Below, in pieces: positions 37,837 to 46,863 of a stretch of DNA of 64,000 bases. A program made the position numbers and the translations under genes. The notes beneath the pieces are model-generated. The model was given only the letters and a program-made list of their open reading frames with translations, was not told the origin of the DNA and ran no database searches. The stretch comes from Pseudomonas fluorescens (GTDB lineage Bacteria > Pseudomonadota > Gammaproteobacteria > Pseudomonadales > Pseudomonadaceae), in contig NZ_CABVIY010000005.1 in the NCBI RefSeq assembly GCF_902498195.1, positions 62,001 through 126,000 on the forward strand. The letters are read 5' to 3'. The first letter of the stretch is position 1. Each line of letters opens with the position of its first letter.

Positions 37837-38780
37837 TTTTGCGTCCCCTGTTGTCCCTTTTCCTGATGCTGGGCAGTGCCCAGGCATTGGCCGAGGCCAC
37901 GCACTACCCGCTGACCCTTCAAAGCTGCAACCGCGAAGTGACCTTCCAGCAAGCGCCGAAACACGCGGTCAGCCACGACATCAACATGACCCAGATGATG
38001 CTCGCCCTCGGCCTCAAACCACGGATGGCCGGCTACAGCGGCGTGTCGGGCTGGAAGTCAGTGACGCCCGACATGCTCGGCATCCTCGATGGCTTGCCGG
38101 AACTGGCGGCCAAATACCCGTCGGTGGAAACCCTGCTCAATGCCAACGTCGATTTCTTCTTCGCCGGCTGGGATTACGGCATGCGCGTGGGCGGTGACCT
38201 GACGCCGCAGACCCTGCAGCCACTGGGCATCAATGTCTATGAGCTGACCGAGTCCTGCGCCTTTGTGATGAAGCGCCCGCCGGCCAGCCTGGAAGACACC
38301 TACAACGACCTGCGCAACCTCGGGAAAATCTTCGACGTGCAGGATCGCGCCAATGCCCTGATCGGCCAGATGCAGGCGCAAGTCGCCGGGATCCGCAAAG
38401 ACCTGCCGGCTGAAAAACCACGGGTGTTCCTCTACGACAGCGGCGAAGACCGGGCCATGACGTCGGGGCGCCTGGGCATGCCGCAAGCCCTGATCGACGC
38501 CGCCGGCGGGCGCAATGTGCTCGACGACGTCGAGGCGAGCTGGACCCGGGTCAATTGGGAAAACGTGGTCGAGCGCAATCCACAGGTGATTGTGATCGTC
38601 GACTACGGCGAAGTGACCGCCGAACAGAAAGTGCAGTTCCTGCTGGACAACAAGGCGCTGCAATCGGTGGATGCGATCAGGCACCGGCGTTTCATCGTCA
38701 TCCCTTACGTGCAGGCCACGCCGGGCATCGACAACGTGCTCGCGGTCGCCACGCTGGCCAAGGGTTTCCACGGCGAATGA
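37833..38780 (+). CDS. Periplasmic binding protein of a BtuF/FecB-type importer
   Basis: A class-III substrate-binding protein of 315 residues with signal peptide ILRPLLSLFLMLGSAQALA. The two lobes typical of PF01497 are present (KHAVSHDINMTQMMLALGLKPRMAGYSG and the later RVFLYDSGEDRAMTSG). Ligand-contact residues cannot be assigned. Its stop overlaps the permease start (ATGA). Confidence 0.88.
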   Translation: MILRPLLSLFLMLGSAQALAEATHYPLTLQSCNREVTFQQAPKHAVSHDINMTQMMLALGLKPRMAGYSGVSGWKSVTPDMLGILDGLPELAAKYPSVETLLNANVDFFFAGWDYGMRVGGDLTPQTLQPLGINVYELTESCAFVMKRPPASLEDTYNDLRNLGKIFDVQDRANALIGQMQAQVAGIRKDLPAEKPRVFLYDSGEDRAMTSGRLGMPQALIDAAGGRNVLDDVEASWTRVNWENVVERNPQVIVIVDYGEVTAEQKVQFLLDNKALQSVDAIRHRRFIVIPYVQATPGIDNVLAVATLAKGFHGE

Positions 38781-39787
38781 TCAACCGTCGTTATGCGCTG
38801 TTGCTGATGGCCCTCGGCGCGCTGTTGCTGGTGTCGTGCGTGGTGTCGCTGGGGTTCGGCCCGGCGCGGGTGCCGGTGGAGGTGGTGTGGCGGATCCTGC
38901 TGCACAAGCTGTTCGGTTCAGGCGTGCCTGACTGGAGCGCCGGGCAGGAACACATCGTCTGGCTGATCCGCCTGCCGCGCCTGTTGCTCGGCGCGCTGGT
39001 GGGTGCCGGGTTGGCGCTGATCGGCGCGGTGCTGCAAGCGGTGACACGTAACCCGCTGGCCGATCCGCATTTGCTCGGGGTCACGTCCGGCGCCACCCTC
39101 GGCGCGGTGATCGTGGTGCTGCACGTCGGCGAAATCGTCGGCCTGCTGACCTTGCCCATCGCCGCCTTCATCGGTGCGCTGTTGAGCATGGTGGTGGTGC
39201 TGCTGATCGCGAGCCGCCATGGCCGCCTGGACAGCGATCGCCTGCTGCTGTGCGGCGTGGCGGTGTCGTTCGTGATGATGGCCATCGCCAACCTGCTGCT
39301 GTTTCTCGGCGATCACCGCGCCAGTTCGGCGGTGATGTTCTGGATGCTCGGCGGGCTCGGGCTGGCGCGTTGGGAACTGCTGGCCGTACCAGCGATCAGC
39401 GTACTGCTCGGCCTGGTCTTGCTGCTGGGCATGGCGCGGTCGTTGAATGCCTTGATGGCGGGCGAACAGACGGCGGTGACGCTGGGGTTGAATGCCAGGA
39501 CTGTGCGCCTGTGGGTGTTTGTGATCGCCTCGCTGATGACCGGGGTGCTGGTGTCCATCAGCGGCTCGATCGGTTTCGTCGGGTTGATGGTGCCGCACAT
39601 TGCGCGGCGGTTGGTGGGGGCTGAACATCGTCGATTGCTGCCGGTGTGCGTGTTGCTCGGCAGCGTGTTCCTGGTATGGGTGGACGTCGCCGCCCGTACC
39701 CTGATCGCCCCCGAAGACCTGCCCATCGGCGTCGCCACCGCCGCCATTGGCGGGCTGTTCTTCATCGGCCTGATGCGCCGCCGCTGA
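38777..39787 (+). CDS. FecCD-family ABC permease
   Basis: An integral membrane protein of 336 residues with about ten helices. The family motifs are clear: RLPRLLLGALVGAGLALIGAVLQAVTRNPLADPHLLGVTSGA and GFVGLMVPHIARRLVG, the latter with the coupling segment that contacts the ATPase. The ATG at 38777 overlaps the binding-protein stop. Together with the two genes before it this is a full importer, without an outer-membrane receptor nearby. Confidence 0.92.
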   Translation: MINRRYALLLMALGALLLVSCVVSLGFGPARVPVEVVWRILLHKLFGSGVPDWSAGQEHIVWLIRLPRLLLGALVGAGLALIGAVLQAVTRNPLADPHLLGVTSGATLGAVIVVLHVGEIVGLLTLPIAAFIGALLSMVVVLLIASRHGRLDSDRLLLCGVAVSFVMMAIANLLLFLGDHRASSAVMFWMLGGLGLARWELLAVPAISVLLGLVLLLGMARSLNALMAGEQTAVTLGLNARTVRLWVFVIASLMTGVLVSISGSIGFVGLMVPHIARRLVGAEHRRLLPVCVLLGSVFLVWVDVAARTLIAPEDLPIGVATAAIGGLFFIGLMRRR

Positions 39788-39804
39788 TTCACCACATTCA
39801 AAAC

Positions 39805-39895
39805 TGTGGGAGCGGGCTTGCTCGCGAAGAGGGCGTGTCAGTCGCCATAGATGTTGTCTGTCACAACGCCTTCGCGAGCAAGCCCGCTCCCACAC
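39805..39895. repeat. REP doublet (long-loop type)
   Basis: TGTGGGAGCGGGC... and its reverse complement enclose a loop containing GTGTCAGTCG and CTGTCACAACGCC, a relic of the self-complementary loop ends seen in the other long-type copies. Confidence 0.93.
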
Positions 39896-39919
39896 TGGAC
39901 CCGTGTCGCGCACAATTTC

Positions 39920-39982
39920 TGCGCCCCAATGTGGCGCAGCACGGCGCACCAACGCGCCAGGCGCGTCCCTTCCTGGTGCGCC
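39920..39982 (+). promoter_or_regulatory. Candidate NtrC enhancer sites
   Basis: Two dyads: TGCGCC/GGCGCA (39920-39925, 39933-39938) and GGCGCACCA/TGGTGCGCC (39943-39951, 39974-39982). The second pair contains the GCACCA/TGGTGC half-sites of NtrC, though spaced wider than the classic site. They lie about 80-140 bp before the expected start, a normal enhancer distance. Confidence 0.4.
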
Positions 39983-40032
39983 ACCCACCCATGCAAGCGC
40001 TCTAAACCGACATTTCCCTGCCTTTTCCCGAC

Positions 40033-40050
40033 CGGGCACAGCCCTTGCTA
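40033..40050 (+). promoter_or_regulatory. Sigma-54 (-24/-12) promoter of urtA
   Basis: CGGGCACAGCCCTTGCTA matches the TGGCAC-N5-TTGCW consensus with the invariant GG (40035-40036) and GC (40047-40048) at exactly 12-bp spacing. Transcription would start near 40060. Confidence 0.7.
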
Positions 40051-40112
40051 AAGACCCTTCAGTCGTCCGCATCTGCCAACCAGAAAAATTAAACGTTCAT
40101 GGAGATCGCACA

Positions 40113-41378
40113 ATGAAGCGTCGCAGTTTGATCAAGGCTTTCACACTCACGGCAAGCATTGCCGCGATGGGCATGACCTGGACTGTCCAGGCCGCCGAGA
40201 CCATCAAGGTCGGGATTCTGCATTCGTTGTCCGGGACCATGGCGATCTCCGAAACGTCGCTCAAGGACATGGCGTTGATGACCATCGACGAGATCAACGC
40301 CAAGGGCGGCGTAAACGGCAAGATGCTGGAGCCGGTGGTAGTGGACCCGGCGTCGAACTGGCCGCTGTTCGCGGAAAAAGGCCGGCAGTTGCTGACCCAG
40401 GACAAGGTCGCGGTGGTCTTCGGTTGCTGGACGTCCGTGTCGCGTAAATCGGTGCTGCCGGTGTTCGAAGAACTCAACGGCCTGTTGTTCTACCCGGTGC
40501 AGTACGAAGGCGAAGAAATGTCGCCTAACGTGTTCTACACCGGCGCCGCGCCGAACCAGCAGGCGATCCCCGCCGTCGAGTACCTGATGAGCGAAGAAGG
40601 CGGCAGCGCCAAGCGTTATTTCCTGCTCGGCACCGACTATGTCTACCCGCGCACCACCAACAAGATCCTGCGCTCGTTCCTGCATTCCAAAGGCGTGGCC
40701 GACAAGGACATCGAAGAGGTCTACACCCCGTTCGGCCACAGCGATTACCAGACCATCGTGGCCAACATCAAGAAATTCTCGGCCGGTGGCAAGACCGCTG
40801 TGATCTCCACGGTCAACGGCGACTCCAACGTGCCGTTCTATAAAGAGCTGGCCAACCAGGGCCTGAAGGCTACCGATGTTCCGGTGGTGGCGTTCTCCGT
40901 GGGTGAAGAAGAACTGCGCGGCATCGACACCAAGCCGCTGGTGGGTAACCTCGCGGCGTGGAACTACTTTGAGTCGGTCGAGAACCCGGCCAACCAGAAA
41001 TTCGTCGCCGACTGGAAAGCCTACGCCAAGAAACACAACCTGCCGGGCGCTGACAAAGCGGTGACCAACGATCCGATGGAAGCCACGTACGTCGGCATCC
41101 ACATGTGGGCGCAGGCGGCTGAGAAAGCCAAGTCCACCGACGTCGACAAAGTCCGCGAGGCCCTCGGCGGCCAGACCTTTGCCGCACCGTCCGGCTACAC
41201 CCTGACCATGGACAAGACCAACCACCACCTGCACAAGCCGGTGATGATCGGCGAGATCCAGGCCGATGGTCAGTTCAACGTGGTCTGGCAGACCGAAGGC
41301 CCGATCCGCGCCCAGCCATGGAGCCCGTTCATCCCGGGCAACGACAAGAAGCCTGAGTATGCGGTGAAGAGCAACTGA
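40113..41378 (+). CDS. urtA: Urea ABC transporter substrate-binding protein
   Basis: A protein of 421 residues with a signal peptide ending near VQAAE. The mature protein begins TIKVGILHSLSGTMAISET, the type-I fold start of the UrtA subgroup of amide/urea binding proteins, and keeps GCWTSVSRKSVLPVFEE and GEEELRG. It delivers urea to UrtBC at the inner membrane. GGAG lies 8 nt before the ATG at 40113. Its placement before urtBCDE and urease fixes the substrate with good confidence. Confidence 0.95.
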   Translation: MKRRSLIKAFTLTASIAAMGMTWTVQAAETIKVGILHSLSGTMAISETSLKDMALMTIDEINAKGGVNGKMLEPVVVDPASNWPLFAEKGRQLLTQDKVAVVFGCWTSVSRKSVLPVFEELNGLLFYPVQYEGEEMSPNVFYTGAAPNQQAIPAVEYLMSEEGGSAKRYFLLGTDYVYPRTTNKILRSFLHSKGVADKDIEEVYTPFGHSDYQTIVANIKKFSAGGKTAVISTVNGDSNVPFYKELANQGLKATDVPVVAFSVGEEELRGIDTKPLVGNLAAWNYFESVENPANQKFVADWKAYAKKHNLPGADKAVTNDPMEATYVGIHMWAQAAEKAKSTDVDKVREALGGQTFAAPSGYTLTMDKTNHHLHKPVMIGEIQADGQFNVVWQTEGPIRAQPWSPFIPGNDKKPEYAVKSN

Positions 41379-41422
41379 TCGCAGGATGCCCACCTCAGCA
41401 CCAGAGGTGGGCATAAATCCCT

Positions 41423-41511
41423 GTGGGAGCGGGCTTGCTCGCGAAGACGGCGGTACATCCAGCATCAATGTGACTGACACAGCGCTTTCGCGAGCAAGCC
41501 CGCTCCCACAT
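41423..41511. repeat. REP doublet (long-loop type) between urtA and urtB
   Basis: TGTGGGAGCGGGCTTGCTCG is followed after a loop containing GTGACTGACACAGCGC by the inverted copy. It would fold in the urt transcript and may uncouple binding-protein from permease expression. Confidence 0.95.
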
Positions 41512-41535
41512 CTAGTCCGTGCAAGGCGACTCTCT

Positions 41536-43038
41536 ATGCCCACTGCCTTCTACCGCTTCATCCTCGCCATCGCACTGTTATTGCCGATGGCCACTTTCGC
41601 CGGTGACGCCGAAGACTTCGTCGCCGCCAATCCCGTGCAGCAAGCCAAGCTCCTGGAAACCTGGGCCGCGCAGCCCGATCCGGCGCGCATCGAGCTGATC
41701 AACGCCCTGCAACAAGGCGAGTTGACCGTCGATGGCCAGCCAAAAACCCTGCGCCTGAACAACCGCCTGCGGGGCCTGATCGACACCGCATTGGCCAGTC
41801 ATCAATTGCTCGCCGCCGACGCCAACATCCGTCTGGCCGCCGCGCAGCAATTGCAGAAAAGCGCCAAGCCCGCGCAGTTGAAGTTCCTCGACCAGCAACT
41901 GGCGGGCGAAAAAGACGAAAGCGTCCATGCGGCCTTGAGCCTGGCCCTGGCCAATCTACAGCTGGTGGACGCCGACCCGGCCGTGCGCCTCGCCGCCGTG
42001 CGCCTGCTCGGCGAAACCGGTGATCCGCTGGCCCGCACCCGCCTCGAAAGCCTGCTGGAGCCGGGCGTGGAAACCGACGCCAATGTGCACACCGCTGCCG
42101 AAACCAGCCTCGCCCAGGTCAAACGCAAACTGCTGATCGGCGAACTGCTCGGCCAGGCCTTCAGCGGCATGTCCCTGGGTTCGATCCTGCTGCTCGCGGC
42201 GCTGGGCCTGGCGATCACCTTCGGCCTGCTCGGCGTGATCAACATGGCCCGCGGCGAGATGCTGATGCTCGGCGCCTACTCGACCTACGTGGTGCAACTG
42301 ATGTTCCAGCGTTTCGCGCCGCAGGCCATCGAGTTCTATCCGCTGATCGCCTTGCCGGTGGCGTTCTTCGTCACCGCCGGGATCGGCATGGCGCTGGAAC
42401 GCACGGTGATTCGCCACCTCTACGGGCGTCCGCTGGAAACCCTGCTCGCCACCTGGGGCATCAGCCTGATGTTGATCCAGCTGGTGCGCCTGCTGTTCGG
42501 CGCGCAGAACGTTGAAGTGGCCAACCCGGCGTGGCTGTCGGGCGGGATTCAGGTACTGCCGAACCTGGTGCTGCCGTACAACCGCATCGTCATCATCGCC
42601 TTCGCGTTGTTCGTGGTGGTGCTCACCTGGTTGCTGCTGAACAAGACACGCCTTGGCTTGAACGTTCGCGCGGTCACCCAGAACCGCAACATGGCCGCCT
42701 GCTGCGGCGTGCCCACCGGGCGCGTCGACATGCTCGCCTTCGGCCTCGGCTCGGGCATTGCCGGCCTCGGCGGCGTGGCGCTTAGCCAGATCGGCAACGT
42801 CGGGCCGGACCTCGGCCAGAGCTACATCATCGACTCGTTCCTGGTGGTGGTGCTCGGTGGTGTCGGGCAACTGGCCGGCAGTGTGTTCGCCGCCTTCGGC
42901 CTGGGGATCGCCAACAAGATTCTCGAACCGCAGATCGGTGCCGTGCTCGGCAAGATCCTTATCCTCGCGCTGATCATTCTGTTCATCCAGAAACGTCCGC
43001 AAGGCCTCTTCGCACTGAAAGGACGGGTGATCGACTGA
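41536..43038 (+). CDS. urtB: Urea ABC transporter permease UrtB
   Basis: A protein of 500 residues. A signal peptide and a ~190-residue extracytoplasmic domain with HEAT-like repeats (VRLAAVRLLGETGD and similar) precede the LivH-type permease (about 210-500) with helices such as GLLGVINMARGEMLMLGAY. The long N-terminal part is a known UrtB feature. The ATG at 41536 gives the signal peptide; upstream in-frame codons run through the REP doublet. urtC overlaps by one base. Confidence 0.94.
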   Translation: MPTAFYRFILAIALLLPMATFAGDAEDFVAANPVQQAKLLETWAAQPDPARIELINALQQGELTVDGQPKTLRLNNRLRGLIDTALASHQLLAADANIRLAAAQQLQKSAKPAQLKFLDQQLAGEKDESVHAALSLALANLQLVDADPAVRLAAVRLLGETGDPLARTRLESLLEPGVETDANVHTAAETSLAQVKRKLLIGELLGQAFSGMSLGSILLLAALGLAITFGLLGVINMARGEMLMLGAYSTYVVQLMFQRFAPQAIEFYPLIALPVAFFVTAGIGMALERTVIRHLYGRPLETLLATWGISLMLIQLVRLLFGAQNVEVANPAWLSGGIQVLPNLVLPYNRIVIIAFALFVVVLTWLLLNKTRLGLNVRAVTQNRNMAACCGVPTGRVDMLAFGLGSGIAGLGGVALSQIGNVGPDLGQSYIIDSFLVVVLGGVGQLAGSVFAAFGLGIANKILEPQIGAVLGKILILALIILFIQKRPQGLFALKGRVID

Positions 43039-44117
43039 TGAACCAGCCCCTGCTCGTTACCGCGACCCAAAAAGCCGGCCCAAAGGCCACGATCGCCGTC
43101 GGCGTGGTGGTCCTCGTTCTGCTGCTGGCGTTGCCGCTGCTGTCGCTGTTGCCGGCGCACAGCACCCTGCATGTCTCGGCCTATACCCTGACCCTGGTCG
43201 GCAAGATCCTTTGCTACGCGATCGTCGCCCTGGCGCTGGATCTGGTCTGGGGTTACGCGGGCCTGCTGTCCCTCGGCCACGGCCTGTTCTTCGCCCTCGG
43301 CGGCTATGCGATGGGCATGTACCTGATGCGCCAGGCTTCGGGCGATGGCTTGCCGGCGTTCATGACCTTCCTGTCGTGGACCGAATTGCCCTGGTACTGG
43401 ACCGGCACCAGCAGCTTCCTCTGGGCCCTGTGCCTGGTGGTGCTGGCACCTGGATTGCTGGCCCTGGTGTTCGGCTTCTTCGCCTTCCGCTCGCGGATCA
43501 AGGGCGTGTATTTCTCGATCATGACCCAGGCCCTGACCTTCGCCGGGATGCTGCTGTTCTTCCGCAACGAGACCGGGTTCGGCGGCAACAACGGCTTCAC
43601 CAATTTCCGCACCATCCTCGGTTTCGGCATCACGGAACCGGGCACCCGCGCGGTGCTGTTTTTCGCGACCGTGGTGTTGCTGGTGGCGAGCCTGTTCATC
43701 GGCTGGCGCCTGGCGCAGAGCAAGTTTGGCCGGGTGTTGACGGCGCTGCGCGATGCGGAAAACCGCCTGATGTTCTGCGGCTACGACCCACGGGGTTTCA
43801 AGCTGTTCGTCTGGGTGCTGAGTGCCGTGCTGTGCGGGCTGGCCGGTGCGCTGTACGTGCCGCAAGTGGGCATCATCAACCCCAGTGAAATGTCGCCGAC
43901 CAACTCCATCGAAGCTGCCGTGTGGGTCGCCCTCGGCGGACGCGGAACCTTGATCGGTCCATTGCTTGGCGCCGGCGTGGTCAACGGCATGAAGAGCTGG
44001 TTCACCGTGGCGTTCCCCGAATACTGGCTGTTCTTCCTCGGCGCGCTGTTCATCGTCGTGACCCTGTACCTGCCCAAGGGCGTGATCGGTCTGCTGAAAA
44101 AGAGAGGTGAACAATGA
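43038..44117 (+). CDS. urtC: Urea ABC transporter permease UrtC
   Basis: A LivM-type permease of 359 residues with about ten helices and the motifs VWGYAGLLSLGHGLFFALGGYAMG and GFGGNNGFTNF. It pairs with UrtB to form the urea channel. The ATG shares a base with the urtB stop (TGATG) and its own stop overlaps urtD (ATGA). Confidence 0.95.
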   Translation: MNQPLLVTATQKAGPKATIAVGVVVLVLLLALPLLSLLPAHSTLHVSAYTLTLVGKILCYAIVALALDLVWGYAGLLSLGHGLFFALGGYAMGMYLMRQASGDGLPAFMTFLSWTELPWYWTGTSSFLWALCLVVLAPGLLALVFGFFAFRSRIKGVYFSIMTQALTFAGMLLFFRNETGFGGNNGFTNFRTILGFGITEPGTRAVLFFATVVLLVASLFIGWRLAQSKFGRVLTALRDAENRLMFCGYDPRGFKLFVWVLSAVLCGLAGALYVPQVGIINPSEMSPTNSIEAAVWVALGGRGTLIGPLLGAGVVNGMKSWFTVAFPEYWLFFLGALFIVVTLYLPKGVIGLLKKRGEQ

Positions 44118-44986
44118 GAGTCACGGCCACCGCTGAATTCATGCTCGAACCGGCCTTCTTCCCGCCGCTGGAACCTAACAAGGACGCCGGCAGCAGCCGC
44201 GACGCCATCGGCCTGGGCCAGCGCGTCGGACCGGGGCTGGACACGCGCCACGGCACCATCCTGACCCTGGAGGACATCAGCGTCAGCTTCGATGGTTTCA
44301 AGGCGCTGAACAATTTGAACCTGTATATCGGCGTCGGTGAACTGCGCTGCATCATCGGCCCCAACGGCGCGGGCAAGACCACGCTGATGGACGTCATCAC
44401 CGGCAAGACCCGCCCCAGCCACGGCAAGGCCTGGTTCGGCGAAACCCTGGACCTGACGCAGATGAGCGAAGTGCAGATCGCCCAGGCCGGCATCGGCCGC
44501 AAGTTCCAGAAGCCAACGGTGTTCGAGGCCTTGAGCGTGTTCGAGAACCTGGAACTGGCGCAGAAAACCGACAAGTCGGTGTGGGCCAGCCTGCGGGCGC
44601 GGCTCAACGGCGAACAAAAGGATCGCATCGCCGAGGTGCTGCACACCATTCGCCTGACCGCCTCGGTCAATCGCCCCGCCGGCTTGTTGTCCCACGGCCA
44701 GAAGCAGTTCCTGGAGATCGGCATGTTGCTGATGCAGGACCCGCAACTGCTGCTGCTCGACGAACCGGTGGCGGGCATGACCGACGCCGAAACCGAATTC
44801 ACCGCCGAGCTGTTCAAGAGCCTGGCCGGCAAGCATTCGCTGATGGTGGTGGAGCACGACATGGGCTTCGTCGGCTCGATTGCCGACCACGTCACCGTGT
44901 TGCACCAGGGCAGCGTGCTGGCGGAAGGATCGCTGGAGCAGGTGCAGGACAACGAGCGGGTGATCGAGGTTTACCTCGGTCGCTAA
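44114..44986 (+). CDS. urtD: Urea ABC transporter ATPase UrtD
   Basis: A protein of 290 residues. A non-conserved leader of about 45 residues precedes a LivG-type ATPase: Walker A GPNGAGKTT, Q-loop FQKPTVFEALSV, a signature read as LSHGQKQFLEIG (SHGQ instead of SGGQ, usual for UrtD) and Walker B LLLLDEPVAGM. One of the two ATPases of the importer. Confidence 0.95.
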   Translation: MRVTATAEFMLEPAFFPPLEPNKDAGSSRDAIGLGQRVGPGLDTRHGTILTLEDISVSFDGFKALNNLNLYIGVGELRCIIGPNGAGKTTLMDVITGKTRPSHGKAWFGETLDLTQMSEVQIAQAGIGRKFQKPTVFEALSVFENLELAQKTDKSVWASLRARLNGEQKDRIAEVLHTIRLTASVNRPAGLLSHGQKQFLEIGMLLMQDPQLLLLDEPVAGMTDAETEFTAELFKSLAGKHSLMVVEHDMGFVGSIADHVTVLHQGSVLAEGSLEQVQDNERVIEVYLGR

Positions 44987-45007
44987 GGTTTGCGAACACC
45001 TATCCCA

Positions 45008-45098
45008 ATGTGGGAGCGGGCTTGCTCGCGAATGCGGTGTGTCAGTCAACGCATCCGGCGAATGTAAATCCCTATTCGCGAGCAAGCCCGCTCCCACA
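45008..45098. repeat. REP doublet (long-loop type) between urtD and urtE
   Basis: ATGTGGGAGCGGG... then loop with GCGGTGTGTCAGTCAACGC, then the inverted arm ending CTCCCACA. The loop retains the conserved GCGGTGTGTCAGTCAAC block on its left side only. Confidence 0.95.
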
Positions 45099-45123
45099 AG
45101 GGGATTAAAGGAGGATTCAAGGA

Positions 45124-45822
45124 ATGCTACAAGTCGACAAGCTGCACCAATACTACGGCGGAAGCCACATCCTGCGCGGCCTGTCGTTTGACGTGAAGGT
45201 CGGCGAAGTCACTTGCCTGCTCGGCCGCAACGGCGTGGGCAAGACCACCCTGCTCAAGTGCCTGATGGGCCTGCTGCCTGCGAAAGAAGGCGCGGTGAAT
45301 TGGGAAGGCAAGCCGATCACCACGTTCAAGCCGCATCAGCGCGTGCATGCCGGTATCGCCTACGTGCCGCAGGGCCGGGAAATTTTTGGCCGCCTGACGG
45401 TGGAGGAAAACCTGCTGATGGGCCTGTCGCGCTTCCCGGGCTCGGAGGCGAAAGAAGTGCCGCCCTTCATTTACGAACTGTTCCCGGTGCTGCTGCAAAT
45501 GAAGCAACGGCGCGGCGGTGACTTGTCCGGTGGTCAGCAACAGCAGCTTGCCATCGGCAGAGCCTTGGCCAGCCGCCCGCGCCTGCTGATCCTCGATGAA
45601 CCCACCGAAGGCATCCAGCCGTCGGTGATCAAGGAAATCGGCGCGGTGATCAAGCAGCTCGCGGCCCGTGGCGACATGGCGATCCTGCTGGTGGAGCAGT
45701 TCTATGATTTTGCCGCCGAACTGGCCGATCAATACCTGGTGATGTCCCGGGGCGAGATCGTGCAACAGGGTCGCGGCGAAAATATGGAAGCCGAGGGCGT
45801 GCGCGGTCTGGTCACGATATGA
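45124..45822 (+). CDS. urtE: Urea ABC transporter ATPase UrtE
   Basis: A LivF-type ATPase of 232 residues with Walker A GRNGVGKTT, signature DLSGGQQQQLAIGRAL and Walker B LLILDEPTEGI. A strong GGAGG precedes the ATG by 9 nt, as would be needed if the REP doublet upstream stops translational coupling from urtD. Confidence 0.95.
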   Translation: MLQVDKLHQYYGGSHILRGLSFDVKVGEVTCLLGRNGVGKTTLLKCLMGLLPAKEGAVNWEGKPITTFKPHQRVHAGIAYVPQGREIFGRLTVEENLLMGLSRFPGSEAKEVPPFIYELFPVLLQMKQRRGGDLSGGQQQQLAIGRALASRPRLLILDEPTEGIQPSVIKEIGAVIKQLAARGDMAILLVEQFYDFAAELADQYLVMSRGEIVQQGRGENMEAEGVRGLVTI

Positions 45823-45865
45823 GCGTACGCTTTAATCTGTAGCAACCTAACGATAATTAGACACC

Positions 45866-46705
45866 ATGAATTCACCTGCCCCCACAACGCTGTTCACCCC
45901 GAGCTGGCACGCCGAGCTGGAGCTGGGCTACGCCCGCTTCGGCGACAGCACGCGCCCGGTGCAGCGCCGCCACCTCGGCCCCTTGCGCGTGCAGAAGCAT
46001 TTGTATGCCGAAGGCCCCGGGGTCTGCCAGCACATCATCGTCCACCCGCCAGGGGGAATTGCCGGTGGCGATCGGCTGGACATTGCGGCCAGCGTCGGCC
46101 GCGATGCCTGGGCGCAGATCACCAGCCCCGGTGCGGCCAAGTGGTATCGCGCCGCCGGCCCGGCTTACCAACAGCTGGATCTGCACGTGGCGGCCGGCGC
46201 GACACTGGAATGGCTGCCCCAGGAAACGATCATTTTCAGCGCGGCACAGGCCGAGCTCAGCACCTCGATCGACCTTGAAGGCGATGCCCGGTTGTTCTAC
46301 TGGGATGTGGTGGCGCTGGGTCGACCGGCCAGCGGCGAGCGCTTTGACCTGGGGCATTTCCAGGCGCACCTGGATCTGCGCCGCGACGGCCAGTTGCTCT
46401 GGCACGAACGCCAGCGCATTGTCGGGGCTGACGGTTTGCTCGATTCGCCGATAGGCCTGGATGGGCAACCGGTGTTTGCCACCCTGCTGGTGACCGGCGA
46501 GATCGATAGCGAGCTGCTGGAGCAGTGCCGTTCGCTGCCCAATGACGTGCGCGGGGATTTGACTCAGCTGCCGGGGTTGCTGGTGGCCCGATGCCTGGCC
46601 AGCGAGGCGCTGCTGGCGCGTGGCTGGCTGATTGAATTATGGCGATTGCTCAGGCCGGTTTTGCTCGGCCGGGAAGCTGTCCCACCCAGAATCTGGAGCA
46701 CCTGA
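45866..46705 (+). CDS. ureD: Urease accessory protein UreD
   Basis: A protein of 279 residues, the scaffold that docks UreF and UreG on apo-urease during nickel insertion. Family signs are LRVQKHLYAEGPGVCQHIIVHPPGGIAGGDRL at the N terminus and LEWLPQETIIFSAAQAE. It starts 43 bp after urtE. The ribosome site is weak. Confidence 0.94.
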   Translation: MNSPAPTTLFTPSWHAELELGYARFGDSTRPVQRRHLGPLRVQKHLYAEGPGVCQHIIVHPPGGIAGGDRLDIAASVGRDAWAQITSPGAAKWYRAAGPAYQQLDLHVAAGATLEWLPQETIIFSAAQAELSTSIDLEGDARLFYWDVVALGRPASGERFDLGHFQAHLDLRRDGQLLWHERQRIVGADGLLDSPIGLDGQPVFATLLVTGEIDSELLEQCRSLPNDVRGDLTQLPGLLVARCLASEALLARGWLIELWRLLRPVLLGREAVPPRIWST

Positions 46706-46717
46706 AATGCGATCTAA

Positions 46718-46808
46718 ATGTGGGAGCGGGCTTGCTCGCGAAAGCGGTGTGTCATTCAACATCGATACAGACTGATCCACCGCTTTCGCGAGCAAGCCCG
46801 CTCCCACA
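46718..46808. repeat. REP doublet (long-loop type) between ureD and ureA
   Basis: Arms enclose GCGGTGTGTCATTCAACATC...GATCCACCGC, whose outer parts are complementary. It lies about 55 bp before ureA. Confidence 0.95.
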
Positions 46809-46863
46809 GGGATTTGTGTTTGCAGATCCGAAACTTTTTTATCTGCCCTGATGGATTTCTACG

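Larger units (their letters stand above)
39788..40112. other. Intergenic region before urtA
   Basis: 325 bp without a gene. It holds, in order, a long-loop REP doublet, two GC-rich dyads resembling activator sites, and a -24/-12 promoter. An in-frame upward extension of urtA across it is not coding. Confidence 0.7.

Noticed and set aside
41423..46808. Regularly spaced palindromes as a CRISPR array
   Set aside because: Spacing is over 1 kb, units are inverted pairs, and they fall between genes. They are REP doublets.
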